Part shown: positions 1-8,349 of the stretch, piece by piece
Numbering within the stretch: position 1 is the stretch's first letter
Layout of the letters: the number at the start of each line of letters is the position of its first letter
Origin: Mesorhizobium sp.
Lineage (GTDB): Bacteria; Pseudomonadota; Alphaproteobacteria; Rhizobiales; Rhizobiaceae
Length of the DNA: 64,000 nt
NCBI RefSeq assembly: GCF_017306545.1
Contig: NZ_JAFKID010000021.1
Span: 23,933-87,932, forward strand
Reading direction: 5' to 3'
Made by a program: the position numbers and the translations under genes
Notes under the pieces: model-generated
The model's input: only the letters and a program-made list of their open reading frames with translations
Told to the model about the DNA's origin: nothing
Database searches by the model: none

Positions 1-992
1 CGAACACGCTGAACATCCCTGCGCCCCTGATGGACCGCATGGAGATCATCCGCATCGCCGGCTACACCGAAGACGAGAAGGTGGAGATCGCCAGGAAGCA
101 CCTGATGCCGAAGGTCGTGCGCGACCATGCGCTACAGCCGAAGGAGTTCTCGGTTTCCGATGACGCCATCCGCGGCATCATCCAGACCTATACGCGCGAA
201 GCAGGCGTCCGTTCACTCGAGCGCGAACTGATGAAGCTCGGCCGCAAGGCGGTGACGGAGATCCTGCGGACCAAGAAGAAGGCGGTGAAGATCACCAAGG
301 ACAATCTCTCCGATTACCTTGGCGTTCAGCGCTATCGCTTCGGCATGGCCGAAACCGACGATCAGGTCGGCGTGGTCACAGGGCTGGCGTGGACCGAGGT
401 CGGCGGCGAACTGTTGACGGTCGAAGGCGTCATGATGCCCGGCAAGGGCAAGATGACCGTCACCGGCAACCTGCGCGACGTGATGAAGGAATCGATCTCG
501 GCCGCGGCGTCCTACGTCCGCTCGCGGGCGGTCGATTTCGGCATCGAGCCGCCGCTCTTCGAAAAGCGCGACATCCACGTGCATCTGCCCGAGGGTGCCA
601 CGCCGAAGGACGGTCCGTCCGCCGGCGCCGCGATGGCGACCGCGATCGTGTCGATCCTGACCGGCATTCCTGTCCGGGCCGATATCGCCATGACCGGCGA
701 GATCACGCTGCGCGGGCGCATCCTGCCGATCGGCGGCCTGAAGGAGAAGCTGCTCGCGGCCTTGCGCGGCGGCATCAAGAAGGTGCTGATCCCGGAAGAC
801 AACGCCAAGGACCTGGCCGAGATTCCGGACAACGTGAAGAACGGCATGGAGATCGTGCCGGTCAGCCGTATCGGCGAGGTCTTGAGGCACGCGCTGGTCA
901 GGATGCCGGAGCCGATCGAGTGGGTGGAGCCGGCGACGCCGCCAGCCGCCGTCGCCACCGGCGAGGACGCCGGCAAGTCGCTCGCGCACTGA
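1..992 (+). CDS. lon: ATP-dependent Lon protease, C-terminal part (5' truncated by window edge)
   Basis: Lon is a cytoplasmic AAA+ serine protease that degrades misfolded and regulatory proteins. The reading frame is open from the first bases, so the true start lies outside the window; about 330 residues are visible. They cover the end of the AAA+ sensor-2 lid and the whole S16 proteolytic domain. The catalytic serine lies in PKDGPSAG (codon at 618-620). The paired lysine lies in GLKEKLL (codon at 747-749), 43 residues later, which is the spacing of the Lon Ser-Lys dyad. The gene ends in tandem hairpin terminators and is followed by hupB, the usual neighbour in rhizobia. Confidence 0.97.
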   Translation, partial: NTLNIPAPLMDRMEIIRIAGYTEDEKVEIARKHLMPKVVRDHALQPKEFSVSDDAIRGIIQTYTREAGVRSLERELMKLGRKAVTEILRTKKKAVKITKDNLSDYLGVQRYRFGMAETDDQVGVVTGLAWTEVGGELLTVEGVMMPGKGKMTVTGNLRDVMKESISAAASYVRSRAVDFGIEPPLFEKRDIHVHLPEGATPKDGPSAGAAMATAIVSILTGIPVRADIAMTGEITLRGRILPIGGLKEKLLAALRGGIKKVLIPEDNAKDLAEIPDNVKNGMEIVPVSRIGEVLRHALVRMPEPIEWVEPATPPAAVATGEDAGKSLAH

Positions 993-1021
993 GCCGTTTC
1001 GCGCTTGCGTTGCAGAATATG

Positions 1022-1049
1022 AAAAGCCGGGCCTCGCGCCCGGCTTTTT
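1022..1049 (+). terminator. Rho-independent terminator 1 after lon
   Basis: Inverted repeat AAAAGCCGGGC / GCCCGGCTTTT (arms 1022-1032 and 1038-1048) with a five-base loop and a T run, 30 bases after the lon stop. Confidence 0.85.
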
Positions 1050-1061
1050 CATGTGAAGAAT

Positions 1062-1083
1062 CCCGGAATTCCGGGCTTTTTTC
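1062..1083 (+). terminator. Rho-independent terminator 2 after lon
   Basis: A perfect palindrome CCCGGAATTCCGGG (1062-1075) is followed by CTTTTTTC. It sits 13 bases after the first terminator, so lon and hupB are insulated by two hairpins in series. Confidence 0.6.
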
Positions 1084-1105
1084 GTCTTTTTGAGCGTCTT
1101 TCCGC

Positions 1106-1134
1106 TTGGTTGTGAGGCGGCTTCTCCATAAAGT
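1106..1134 (+). promoter_or_regulatory. Candidate promoter of hupB
   Basis: TTGGTT (1106-1111), a 17-base spacer and TAAAGT (1129-1134) give a sigma-70-like promoter. It lies between the lon terminators and the hupB start and implies a leader of about 50 nt. Assigned by eye only. Confidence 0.45.
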
Positions 1135-1189
1135 CCGGGCCCAGCCGGATGAGTCGATAGTTCCGGCATTCTCACAGAAGGGAATCCTT

Positions 1190-1462
1190 ATGAACAAGAA
1201 CGAACTGGTGTCCGCCGTTGCCGATGCCGCCAAAATCTCCAAAGGTGACGCGCAGTCGGCTGTCGATGCGGTGTTTTCCGTGATCACCGGCGAGTTGAAG
1301 AAGGGCGGGGATGTCCGTCTTGTCGGTTTCGGCAATTTCTCGGTTTCGAAGCGTGCCGCTTCGACCGGCCGCAACCCGCAGACCGGCGCGGAAGTGAAGA
1401 TCCCGGCTCGCACGGTGCCGAAGTTCACGGCAGGCAAGGGCCTCAAGGACGCGGTCAACTAA
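1190..1462 (+). CDS. hupB: DNA-binding protein HU
   Basis: HU is a small, abundant nucleoid protein that bends DNA without sequence specificity and acts as a dimer. The 90-residue product is the usual HU length. It has the helical dimerisation region (residues 1-40) and the DNA-binding arm signature GFGNFSVSKRAASTGRNP around residues 46-63, with KIPA after it. The ATG at 1190 is preceded by GAAGGGA at suitable spacing; an in-frame extension to 1106 is not needed by the family. The gene has its own candidate promoter and terminator, so it is probably monocistronic. Confidence 0.96.
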   Translation: MNKNELVSAVADAAKISKGDAQSAVDAVFSVITGELKKGGDVRLVGFGNFSVSKRAASTGRNPQTGAEVKIPARTVPKFTAGKGLKDAVN

Positions 1463-1490
1463 GACCGTTTTCCATGGTTCCCATGCAGGA

Positions 1491-1515
1491 AGCCGGGCAT
1501 CGCCCGGCTTTTTGT
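1491..1515 (+). terminator. Rho-independent terminator after hupB
   Basis: Stem AGCCGGGC / GCCCGGCT (1491-1498, 1502-1509), three-base loop, then TTTTTG. Confidence 0.85.
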
Positions 1516-1594
1516 TTTGGTTGGGGGAGAGCCGGCGAACCGGAGAGCGGCCGAGACTGCCGCCGGGCTGGAGCGAACTGCCGTGGGATAAAAA

Positions 1595-1670
1595 TGGTGG
1601 GCGATGACGGGCTCGAACCGCCGACCCTCTCGGTGTAAACGAGATGCTCTACCAACTGAGCTAATCGCCC
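1595..1670 (-). tRNA. tRNA-Val (anticodon UAC)
   Basis: The reverse complement folds as a 76-nt tRNA. It has acceptor GGGCGAT paired with ATCGCCC, a D arm with GCTCAG, an anticodon stem TCTCG/CGAGA with loop TTTACAC (anticodon TAC), a T arm with GGTTCGAGCC, and an encoded 3' CCA. It is transcribed away from tRNA-Asp. Confidence 0.95.
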
Positions 1671-1682
1671 GCTCGGGCCGGA

Positions 1683-1711
1683 CCTTTAAGCGGTCGGCGC
1701 CGGCTTCGCAA
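1683..1711 (-). promoter_or_regulatory. Candidate promoter of tRNA-Val
   Basis: On the minus strand TTGCGA (1711-1706) is separated by 17 bases from TAAAGG (1688-1683). This places the transcription start a few bases upstream of the tRNA 5' end at 1670. Both boxes are only partial matches to consensus. Confidence 0.4.
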
Positions 1712-1875
1712 GACCCCAGCGAGTGTCTGCCGCTTTGGTACTCCGAGGACAGGGAGCGGTCGGCTGGGTTGTTTTCGGTACGGTCCGCCGAAGGGAAACG
1801 GAACTGCCCGAAGGGTGTCGAAGGGGTTCGCGGCAAAAAAGCTTCGGGGTCCCGATAATAGCGTCAAGGGCCCGC

Positions 1876-1904
1876 TTGACACCCAGCGGTGAACCCCTTA
1901 TCCA
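1876..1904 (+). promoter_or_regulatory. Candidate promoter of tRNA-Asp
   Basis: A perfect -35 hexamer TTGACA (1876-1881), 17-base spacer and TATCCA (1899-1904) precede the tRNA-Asp 5' end at 1946 by about 40 bases. The rest of 1671-1945 shows no gene. Confidence 0.6.
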
Positions 1905-1945
1905 CCGCCCAACGCCGCACGGACCAGTCCCTGCGAGCGGCAAGC

Positions 1946-2022
1946 GCGGGTGTAGCTCAGTCGGTTAGAGTGCCGGCCTGTCACGCCGGAGGTCGCGGGT
2001 TCGAGCCCCGTCACTCGCGCCA
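1946..2022 (+). tRNA. tRNA-Asp (anticodon GUC)
   Basis: A 77-nt tRNA with acceptor GCGGGTG paired with CACTCGC, discriminator G and encoded CCA. The anticodon stem CCGGC/GCCGG encloses the loop CTGTCAC (anticodon GTC). The T arm carries GGTTCGAGCCC. The amide operon begins about 200 bases downstream on the same strand. Confidence 0.96.
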
Positions 2023-2095
2023 TTTCTTTTCCTTGGACCGTGGATCGGGTGCGTCGTCTTTCGACGAATGCCGCATGCATATCCGGTGTTTCCTC

Positions 2096-2117
2096 TTGAC
2101 TGGACGGCGCCAGACGA
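2096..2117 (+). promoter_or_regulatory. Leader hairpin with an ANTAR-like hexaloop (or alternatively a -35 region)
   Basis: TTGACTGG-ACGGCG-CCAGACGA can form a hairpin with a 4-bp inner stem (CTGG/CCAG), an A.A mismatch and further outer pairs. The six-base loop has A at position 1 and G at position 4, the loop rule known for ANTAR-protein RNA targets. It lies about 105 bases upstream of the amiC-amiR genes. A convincing second hairpin of the usual pair was not found. TTGACT at its 5' edge could instead be a promoter -35 box, in which case the hairpin would not be transcribed from that promoter. Confidence 0.3.
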
Positions 2118-2222
2118 TACGCTGCCACAAAATACCGGCCCTGTGAGCCGGACGGCAAAAGTGCCTCGCATGCCTCGCCTCACGGCGGCGGCAGCGGGGC
2201 ATTGTCATTTTGGGGAACCTGT

Positions 2223-3329
2223 TTGAAACGGCGTGTCGAGATCGGCATCCTCTATTCGCGGTCGGGCAATTACGGCCTGATCTCCGAATCGTGCCGGCTG
2301 GGTGCCATGCGTGCCATCGCCGACGTCAACGCCGATCCCGAAAGCGCCGTCGAATTCGTGCCCGTGGAACGCGATCCGCAGGGCAACGCCGACCGCTATG
2401 CGCCGCTGTGCGAAGAGATGTTGCGCGGCAGCCGCATGCGCCATGTCGTCGGCTGCGTTACCTCGTGGAGCCGCAAGGAAGTCATCCCGGTTCTTGAGAA
2501 ATGGGGCGCCAGCCTCTGGTACGTCTGCCCCTACGAGGGCTTCGAGGCGAACGAGCATGTCGTCTACATGCACGCCTGTCCCAACCAGCACCTCGTGCCG
2601 TTGCTGGGCTATGTGGTGCCGCGCTTCGGCGCCAACGGCTTCCTGCTCGGCTCCAACTACATCTGGGGTTGGGAAACCAACCGTGTGGCGCGCGACCTGA
2701 TCGCCGATGCCGGCGGCGAGGTGTTGGGCGAGCGCTACCTGCCCATCGGCGATACCGACGTGTCGCGGCTGGTGGCCGAGATCGAGGCGACGCGGCCCGA
2801 TTTCATCCTCAACAACCTGATCGGCTCTTCCTCCTATTCATTCCTCGCGGCCTATGCCGAACTCGGCAGGCGCGATCCGCATTTCGCGCCGGAGCGCTGC
2901 CCGGTCGTTTCCTGCAACCTGTCGGAATGCGAACTGCCAGCGCTCGGGCGCAATGGCTTAGGCCATCTCGCCGCCGGCCCCTATTTTCGCGACGTGGCGC
3001 GGCCCGACCCGGCGGCCCCCGCATCCTCCTTCCAGGCTTCGGCCTATGCCTCGGTGCGCGTGTTGGCCGACGTGCTGGCGGTCGACCAGGAGGCCACTTT
3101 CGCCGATCTGTCCGGCCTGTTCGCCGGCCGCACCTTCGCCACGCCTTTCGGCCGTACCGCACTCGACCCGCACACCCAGCACGCCACGCTGCCGGTCGAG
3201 ATCGGCCGCATCGAGGAAGGTGGCTTCCGGGTGGTGAGCCGCACGGACGCTGTGGCGCCCGACCCCTATCTGTCGCGCTACGACCGCGCCGAGATCTTTG
3301 GCAGACCCCGCCTGAAGGTGGTGTCGTGA
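2223..3329 (+). CDS. amiC: AmiC-type amide-sensing regulator (type I periplasmic-binding fold)
   Basis: AmiC binds short amides in the cytoplasm and sequesters the antiterminator AmiR until inducer arrives. The 368-residue product has the two-lobed Peripla_BP fold and no signal peptide, as in AmiC and unlike the exported urea-transporter relatives. Blocks PYEGFE (near residue 100) and GSNYIWGWE (near 145) parallel the AmiC regions PYEGFE and GSDYIYPRE. I choose the TTG at 2223 because GGGGAA lies just upstream; a TTG at 2202 is also in frame. The stop overlaps the next start (GTGA), so sensor and antiterminator are coupled. A urea or amide transporter binding protein is the alternative, but the amiR neighbour argues for AmiC. 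Confidence 0.85.
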   Translation: MKRRVEIGILYSRSGNYGLISESCRLGAMRAIADVNADPESAVEFVPVERDPQGNADRYAPLCEEMLRGSRMRHVVGCVTSWSRKEVIPVLEKWGASLWYVCPYEGFEANEHVVYMHACPNQHLVPLLGYVVPRFGANGFLLGSNYIWGWETNRVARDLIADAGGEVLGERYLPIGDTDVSRLVAEIEATRPDFILNNLIGSSSYSFLAAYAELGRRDPHFAPERCPVVSCNLSECELPALGRNGLGHLAAGPYFRDVARPDPAAPASSFQASAYASVRVLADVLAVDQEATFADLSGLFAGRTFATPFGRTALDPHTQHATLPVEIGRIEEGGFRVVSRTDAVAPDPYLSRYDRAEIFGRPRLKVVS

Positions 3330-3928
3330 GCCGCCCCGCGCGCATTCCCAATCTCGGCGGCGCCAAGGCTGTTGTGCTGCATCGGCCGCACCCGACGGTG
3401 AACGCGCTTGCCCGCCAGCTCGCGGCGATCGGGTTGGAGGTCGGCGATTGCTGGCCGCATCTGCCGGCCGAAGCGCTCGCCGCCGACTTCGTCTTTTTCG
3501 ATGTCGATTTGGGCTTCGACGAACAGTTCCCGTGGAAGCCCGGCGAGGCGCCTATGCCGCTCGTAGCCCTGATCGGCTCGGAAGCGCCCGGCCGCATCGA
3601 ATGGGCGCTCTCGCACAAGGCCGACGCACAGCTTTTGAAGCCGGTCGGCACCGCCGGCGTTTACAGCGCCTTGCTGATCGCGCGGCAGGCGTTCGAGGCG
3701 CGGCGCCGGCTGGCCGACGAGATCGCGGCGCTGGAGGCGCGCGTCGCCGAGCGGCAGACCATCGTGCGCGCGGTCGCCGCGCTTTGCGCGAAGGGCGTCG
3801 ACGACGAGCGCGCCTATGCGCAGCTCCGCTCGCTGGCGATGAACTGGCAGGTCAGCGTCGAGCAGGCGGCGCGCCGCGTCGTGGCCATGGCGACGGGGGA
3901 GGGCGATGACCACACCCGCCGCGCCTGA
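3326..3928 (+). CDS. amiR: AmiR-type ANTAR antiterminator
   Basis: AmiR-family proteins bind paired RNA hairpins and prevent transcription termination in the leader of amide-degradation operons. The 200-residue product has a receiver-like N-terminal domain (about 1-115), a charged coiled coil (about 117-142) and a C-terminal three-helix ANTAR domain (about 137-188) with RAYAQLRSLAM and EQAARRVV. As in AmiR, the N-terminal domain shows no obvious canonical phosphoacceptor pocket, so control by AmiC binding rather than phosphorylation is expected. The GTG start overlaps the amiC stop. The 3' end overlaps the next gene by 23 bases. Confidence 0.87.
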   Translation: MSRPARIPNLGGAKAVVLHRPHPTVNALARQLAAIGLEVGDCWPHLPAEALAADFVFFDVDLGFDEQFPWKPGEAPMPLVALIGSEAPGRIEWALSHKADAQLLKPVGTAGVYSALLIARQAFEARRRLADEIAALEARVAERQTIVRAVAALCAKGVDDERAYAQLRSLAMNWQVSVEQAARRVVAMATGEGDDHTRRA

Positions 3929-4811
3929 GCTTTCCGCTCCCGCCCTGTCGGCCAAGCCGCGCTGCGGCGTCTGGCGCCGGCTGCTGCGCCGCAAGCTGGC
4001 CGTGCTCGGCCTGATCGTCATCGCCGTCACCGTGCTCGGCGCCGTCTTCGCGCCGTGGTTGACGGCCTTCGGCCCCGACGAACAGATGTTCGACGGGTTG
4101 ACGCTGGAGGGCGCGCCGCTGCCGCCCAACGGCACGTTCCTGCTCGGCACCGACCTGCTCGGCCGCGACCTGTTGACCCGCATCCTGTTCGGTGCGCGCA
4201 CCTCGCTCATCATCGGCGTCGTCGCCAACGGCGCCGCTCTTTTGATCGGCACGCTGGTCGGTGTCACCGCCGGTTATTTTCGCGGCTGGATCGGCGGCGC
4301 GCTGATGCGCTTCACCGACCTGATGATGGCGTTTCCGGCACTGCTGCTCGCCATCTGCCTGGCTGCCGTGTTCGAGCCGAGCCTGTGGATCGTCGCCATG
4401 GTGATCGCACTGGTGAACTGGGTGCAGACGGCGCGCGTCATCTACACCGAGACGTCATCGCTGGCCGAGCGCGAATTCATCGACGCCGAGCGCACCATCG
4501 GCGCCGGCACGCCGCGCATCCTGTTCCGGCATATCCTGCCGCACCTTCTGCCGACGATCATCGTCTGGGGCACGCTGGGCATCTCCACCACCGTGCTTCT
4601 GGAGGCGACGCTGTCCTATCTCGGCATCGGCGTGCAGCCGCCGACGCCGTCCTGGGGCAACATCATCTTCGAGAACCAGACCTATTTCCAGGCTGCGCCC
4701 TGGCTGGTCTTCTTCCCCGGAGCGGCGATCCTGGCGCTGGCGCTGGCCTTCAACCTCGTCGGCGACGCGCTGCGCGACATTCTCGATCCGACGCAGCGGG
4801 GGCGGGAATGA
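3906..4811 (+). CDS. Dpp/Opp-type ABC transporter permease (DppC-like)
   Basis: Inner-membrane subunit of a peptide/nickel-class ABC importer, 301 residues. A basic, proline-rich N terminus leads to the first membrane helix (about residues 35-57). The periplasmic loop carries the family phrase GTDLLGRDLLTR, followed by five further helices. The coupling motif facing the ATPase is EFIDAERTIGAGTPRI (about residues 195-210). It starts inside amiR and is followed 13 bases later by the partner permease. The C-type subunit precedes the B-type, the reverse of the usual dppBC order. Confidence 0.93.
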   Translation: MTTPAAPELSAPALSAKPRCGVWRRLLRRKLAVLGLIVIAVTVLGAVFAPWLTAFGPDEQMFDGLTLEGAPLPPNGTFLLGTDLLGRDLLTRILFGARTSLIIGVVANGAALLIGTLVGVTAGYFRGWIGGALMRFTDLMMAFPALLLAICLAAVFEPSLWIVAMVIALVNWVQTARVIYTETSSLAEREFIDAERTIGAGTPRILFRHILPHLLPTIIVWGTLGISTTVLLEATLSYLGIGVQPPTPSWGNIIFENQTYFQAAPWLVFFPGAAILALALAFNLVGDALRDILDPTQRGRE

Positions 4812-4824
4812 CGGGGGCCCGCTC

Positions 4825-5745
4825 ATGATCGCCTATCTCGGCCGCCGCCTGATCCAGTCCGCGCTGATCCTGCTCGGCGTCTCGGTCATCACCTTCGCGC
4901 TGCTCTACCTGTTGCCGGCCGATCCGGTGCGCCAGATCGCCGGCCGCAGCGCGACGCCCGAGACGGTGGAGAACATCCGCCGCCAGCTCGGCCTCGACCA
5001 GCCCTTCGTCGTCCAGTACTGGCGCTATCTCGCCAACCTGCTGCACGGCGATCTCGGCCGCTCCTACATCCAGCGCTCCGAGGTGACGCAACTGATCGTC
5101 TCGCGCCTGCCGGCGAGCCTGCTCCTGATGGCCGGCTCCATCGCCTGCGAATTGCTGATCGGCCTCACCATGGGGCTGGTCGCGGCGGTGAAGCGCGGCA
5201 CGGCGACCGACAATTCGCTGATGCTCGCCTCCTTCGTCGGCGTGTCGGCGCCGCAGTTCGTCGTCGGCCTTCTGCTTCTCTATGTCTTCGCCGTGCGGCT
5301 CGGCTGGTTCCCCATCGGCGGCTACGGCACCTGGCGCCACCTTGTGCTGCCGGCGCTGACCATGGGGGTGCTGGGCGCCGGCTGGTACGCGCGCATGATG
5401 CGCTCCTCGATGATCGACGTGCTGCGGCAGGATTACGTGCGCACCGCCCGCGCCAAGGGGCTGGCGCGCGGCGTCGTCCTGTTCCGCCACGCCCTGCCCA
5501 ACGCCATCCTGCCGATCGTCGCCATGGTCGGCATCGACATCGGCATCTTCATGGGCGGCATCGTGGTGGTGGAAAGCGTGTTCGGCTGGCCGGGCATCGG
5601 CCAGCTCGCCTGGCAGGCGATCCAGCGCGTCGATATCCCCATCATCATGGGCGTCACGCTGGTGTCGGCCTTCGCCATCGTGCTCGGCAACCTGATCGCC
5701 GACATCGTCGCGCCCTTCATCGATCCGCGCATCAAGCTCAGATAA
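4825..5745 (+). CDS. Dpp/Opp-type ABC transporter permease (DppB-like)
   Basis: Second transmembrane subunit, 306 residues. It begins with YLGRRLIQSALILLGVSVI, the first helix typical of DppB/OppB proteins, and has LPADPVRQIAG after it. The coupling motif is QDYVRTARAKGLARG (about residues 208-222). Six membrane helices are expected. It forms the channel as a heterodimer with the preceding permease. Confidence 0.94.
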   Translation: MIAYLGRRLIQSALILLGVSVITFALLYLLPADPVRQIAGRSATPETVENIRRQLGLDQPFVVQYWRYLANLLHGDLGRSYIQRSEVTQLIVSRLPASLLLMAGSIACELLIGLTMGLVAAVKRGTATDNSLMLASFVGVSAPQFVVGLLLLYVFAVRLGWFPIGGYGTWRHLVLPALTMGVLGAGWYARMMRSSMIDVLRQDYVRTARAKGLARGVVLFRHALPNAILPIVAMVGIDIGIFMGGIVVVESVFGWPGIGQLAWQAIQRVDIPIIMGVTLVSAFAIVLGNLIADIVAPFIDPRIKLR

Positions 5746-5768
5746 CAACCAGGGAAAGGGAACACTTC

Positions 5769-7415
5769 ATGAGACGATTTCTGACCTCGACGGTCGCTGC
5801 CGCAGCGCTGGCGCTGGCCTTCGGCCTGTCCAGCGCGGCCCGCGCCGACGACACGATCGACCCCAACGCCAAGAACGGCGGTGCCATCACCATCACCTAC
5901 AAGGACGACGTCGCTACCCTCGACCCGGCCATCGGCTACGACTGGCAGAACTGGTCGATGATCAAGAGCCTGTTCGACGGACTGATGGACTACAAGCCCG
6001 GCACCGCCGAGCTGGTGCCCGACCTCGCCGAGAGCTACGACATTTCGCCGGACGGCAAGACCTTCACCTTCAAGCTGCGCCACGGCGTCAAGTTCCACAA
6101 CGGCCGCGAGATGACGGCCGACGACGTGAAGTATTCGCTCGACCGCGTCACCAATCCGAAGACCCAGAGCCCCGGCGCCGGCTTCTTTTCTTCCATCAAG
6201 GGCTATGACGACCAGGCCGCCGGCAAGACGGAAAGCCTGGCCGGAGTCACGGTCGTCGATCCCTATACGGTGAAGTTCGAGCTGGTGCGCCCCGACGCCA
6301 CCTTCCTGCATGTCATGGCGATCAACTTCAGCCATGTCGTGCCGAAGGAGGAGGTCGAGAAATACGGCGCCGATTTCGGCAAGCATCCGGTCGGCACCGG
6401 CGCCTACAAGCTGGCAGAATGGACGCTCGGCCAGCGCATCGTCTTCGAGAAGAACAAGGACTATTGGCACAAGGGCCTGCCGCACCTCGACAAGATCACC
6501 TTCGAGATCGGCCAGGAGCCGATCGTCGCGCTGCTGCGCTTGCAGAAGGGCGAGATCGACGTGCCCGGCGACGGCATCCCGCCGGCCAAGTTCCAGGAAG
6601 TGATGAAGGACCCCGAGCAGAAGGCGCGCGTCGTCGAGGGCGGCCAGCTCCAGACCGGCTACGTCACCATGAACGTGACCATGAAGCCGTTCGACAACGT
6701 CAAGGTGCGCCAGGCGGTCAACATGGCCATCAACAAGGAACGCGTCGTCCAGCTCATCAACAACCGCGCCGTGCCGGCCAACCAGCCGCTGCCGCCGTCG
6801 ATGCCGGGCTATGCCAAGGACTACAAGGGCTATCCGCACGATCCGGCCAAGGCCAAGGAACTGCTGGCCGAGGCGGGCTACCCGGACGGTTTCGAAACGC
6901 AGCTTTACGTCATGAACACCGATCCCAACCCGCGCATCGCCCAGGCGATCCAGCAGGATCTTGCCGCCATCGGCATCAAGGCCTCGATCCAGGCGCTCGC
7001 CCAGGCCAACGTGATCGCCGCCGGCGGCGACAAGAACGGCGCGCCGATGATCTGGTCCGGAGGCATGGCCTGGATCGCCGACTTCCCCGATCCGTCGAAC
7101 TTCTACGGCCCGATTCTCGGCTGCGCCGGCGCGGTGCCGGGCGGCTGGAACTGGTCGTGGTACTGCAACAAGGATCTCGACAAGAAGGCGGCCGAGGCCG
7201 ACTCGATCACCGATCCCGCCAAGCAGGAAGAGCGCTACAAGATGTGGAGCGACATCTACCTGAAGATCATGGACGACGCGCCCTGGGCGCCGGTCTTCAA
7301 CGAGCAGCGCTTCACCATGAAGTCCGCGCGCATGGGCGGCGCCGACGCCCTCTACGTCGACCCGGTCCACATTCCGATCAACTACGACAATGTGTATGTG
7401 AAAGATGTGCAGTAA
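5769..7415 (+). CDS. Extracellular solute-binding protein, family 5 (DppA/OppA type)
   Basis: Periplasmic receptor of the importer, 548 residues. A signal peptide (residues 1-26, ending SAARA before DD) precedes a family 5 binding domain with GGAITITYKDDVATLDPA near the N terminus and LRHGVKFHNGREMTADDV around residues 99-116. AGGGAAAGGG lies just before the ATG. The ligand cannot be read from sequence. The co-encoded amidase and AmiC/AmiR suggest an amide-bearing solute, although most homologues bind peptides. Its last codons overlap the formamidase start. Confidence 0.93.
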   Translation: MRRFLTSTVAAAALALAFGLSSAARADDTIDPNAKNGGAITITYKDDVATLDPAIGYDWQNWSMIKSLFDGLMDYKPGTAELVPDLAESYDISPDGKTFTFKLRHGVKFHNGREMTADDVKYSLDRVTNPKTQSPGAGFFSSIKGYDDQAAGKTESLAGVTVVDPYTVKFELVRPDATFLHVMAINFSHVVPKEEVEKYGADFGKHPVGTGAYKLAEWTLGQRIVFEKNKDYWHKGLPHLDKITFEIGQEPIVALLRLQKGEIDVPGDGIPPAKFQEVMKDPEQKARVVEGGQLQTGYVTMNVTMKPFDNVKVRQAVNMAINKERVVQLINNRAVPANQPLPPSMPGYAKDYKGYPHDPAKAKELLAEAGYPDGFETQLYVMNTDPNPRIAQAIQQDLAAIGIKASIQALAQANVIAAGGDKNGAPMIWSGGMAWIADFPDPSNFYGPILGCAGAVPGGWNWSWYCNKDLDKKAAEADSITDPAKQEERYKMWSDIYLKIMDDAPWAPVFNEQRFTMKSARMGGADALYVDPVHIPINYDNVYVKDVQ

Positions 7416-8349
7416 CTGCGACTACACCATTCATGGGCGCCACCATCATTTCGGCTGGGACAATTCGATTGCCCCGGTCGAGAAGGTGGCGCCGGGCTCG
7501 ACCATCGAGTTCCAGTGCCTCGATTCCTCCGGCGGCCAGCTGACCGAGAAAAGCACGCTGGCCGACGTCGGCCGGCTCGACTTCGAAAAGGTCAATCCCG
7601 TCACCGGGCCGATCTTCGTCGAGGGGGCCGAACCCGGCGATGCGCTGAAGGTGACGATCGAGGCCTTCAAGCCGTCCGGCTTCGGCTGGACGGCCAATAT
7701 TCCCGGCTTCGGCCTGCTGGCCGACCAATTCAAGGAGCCGGGGCTGACGCTGTGGAAGTACGACGCGGCCTCTCTGGAGCCCGCGCTGTTCGGCAAGCAC
7801 GGCCGTGTGCCGCTGAAGCCGTTCGCCGGCACCATCGGCAACGCACCGGCGGAAAAGGGCCTGCATTCGGTGGTGCCGCCGCGGCGCGTCGGCGGCAATC
7901 TCGACATCCGCGACCTTGCCGCCGGCACCGTGCTCTACCTGCCGGTGGAGGTGGCGGGCGCGCTGTTCTCGGTCGGCGACACGCACGCCGCGCAGGGCGA
8001 CGGCGAGGTCTGCGGCACCGCCATCGAGAGCGCCATGAACGCCGTGCTCACGCTCGACGTGGTCAAGGGCGCCAACCTCAAGACGCCGCGCTTCACCACG
8101 CCCGGACCGGTGACGCGCCACCTCGACGCCAAGGGCTACGAGGTGACGACGGGCATCGGCGCCGACCTGATGGAAGGCGCCCGCAGCGCGGTGGCACAGA
8201 TGGTCGACCTGCTCGCGGCCCGCTACAACCTTGCCCCGGTGGACGCCTACATGCTGGTGTCAGTCTGCGGCGATCTCAGGATCAGCGAGATCGTCGACAT
8301 GCCGAACTGGGTGGTGTCGTTCTACTTCCCGCGCTGCGTGTTTGAATGA
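7405..8349 (+). CDS. Acetamidase/formamidase family amidohydrolase
   Basis: Members of the FmdA/AmdA family hydrolyse formamide or acetamide to ammonia and the acid, using metal in the cytoplasm. The 314-residue product has the family signature GDTHAAQGDGEVCGTAIE at residues 191-208, IPGFGLL near residue 100 and the C-terminal SVCGDLRISEIVDMPN. Histidines at HGRHHHFGWDN near the N terminus are candidate metal ligands. The ATG at 7405 overlaps the binding-protein stop by 11 bases, and the end overlaps the ATPase gene by four (ATGA). Its place inside a transporter operon makes it the likely catabolic step for the imported solute. Confidence 0.92.
   Translation: MCSNCDYTIHGRHHHFGWDNSIAPVEKVAPGSTIEFQCLDSSGGQLTEKSTLADVGRLDFEKVNPVTGPIFVEGAEPGDALKVTIEAFKPSGFGWTANIPGFGLLADQFKEPGLTLWKYDAASLEPALFGKHGRVPLKPFAGTIGNAPAEKGLHSVVPPRRVGGNLDIRDLAAGTVLYLPVEVAGALFSVGDTHAAQGDGEVCGTAIESAMNAVLTLDVVKGANLKTPRFTTPGPVTRHLDAKGYEVTTGIGADLMEGARSAVAQMVDLLAARYNLAPVDAYMLVSVCGDLRISEIVDMPNWVVSFYFPRCVFE

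Noticed and set aside
213-1175. Minus-strand open frame opposite lon
   Set aside because: It spans the lon coding region, both terminators and the hupB promoter, with low-complexity residues. Lon on the plus strand is certain.
1595-2022. tRNA-linked attachment site for an integrative element
   Set aside because: No integrase gene and no direct repeat of either tRNA 3' end was found in the window; kept only as a low-interest synteny question.
3326-3670. Lack of a clear phosphoacceptor site in AmiR as a defect
   Set aside because: Known AmiR also has a degenerate receiver domain and is controlled by AmiC binding, so this is expected.
5433-7370. Long minus-strand open frame opposite the dppB-like and binding-protein genes
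   Set aside because: It is His/Asp/Val-rich with no family features and mirrors well-supported genes on the other strand; a high-GC shadow frame.
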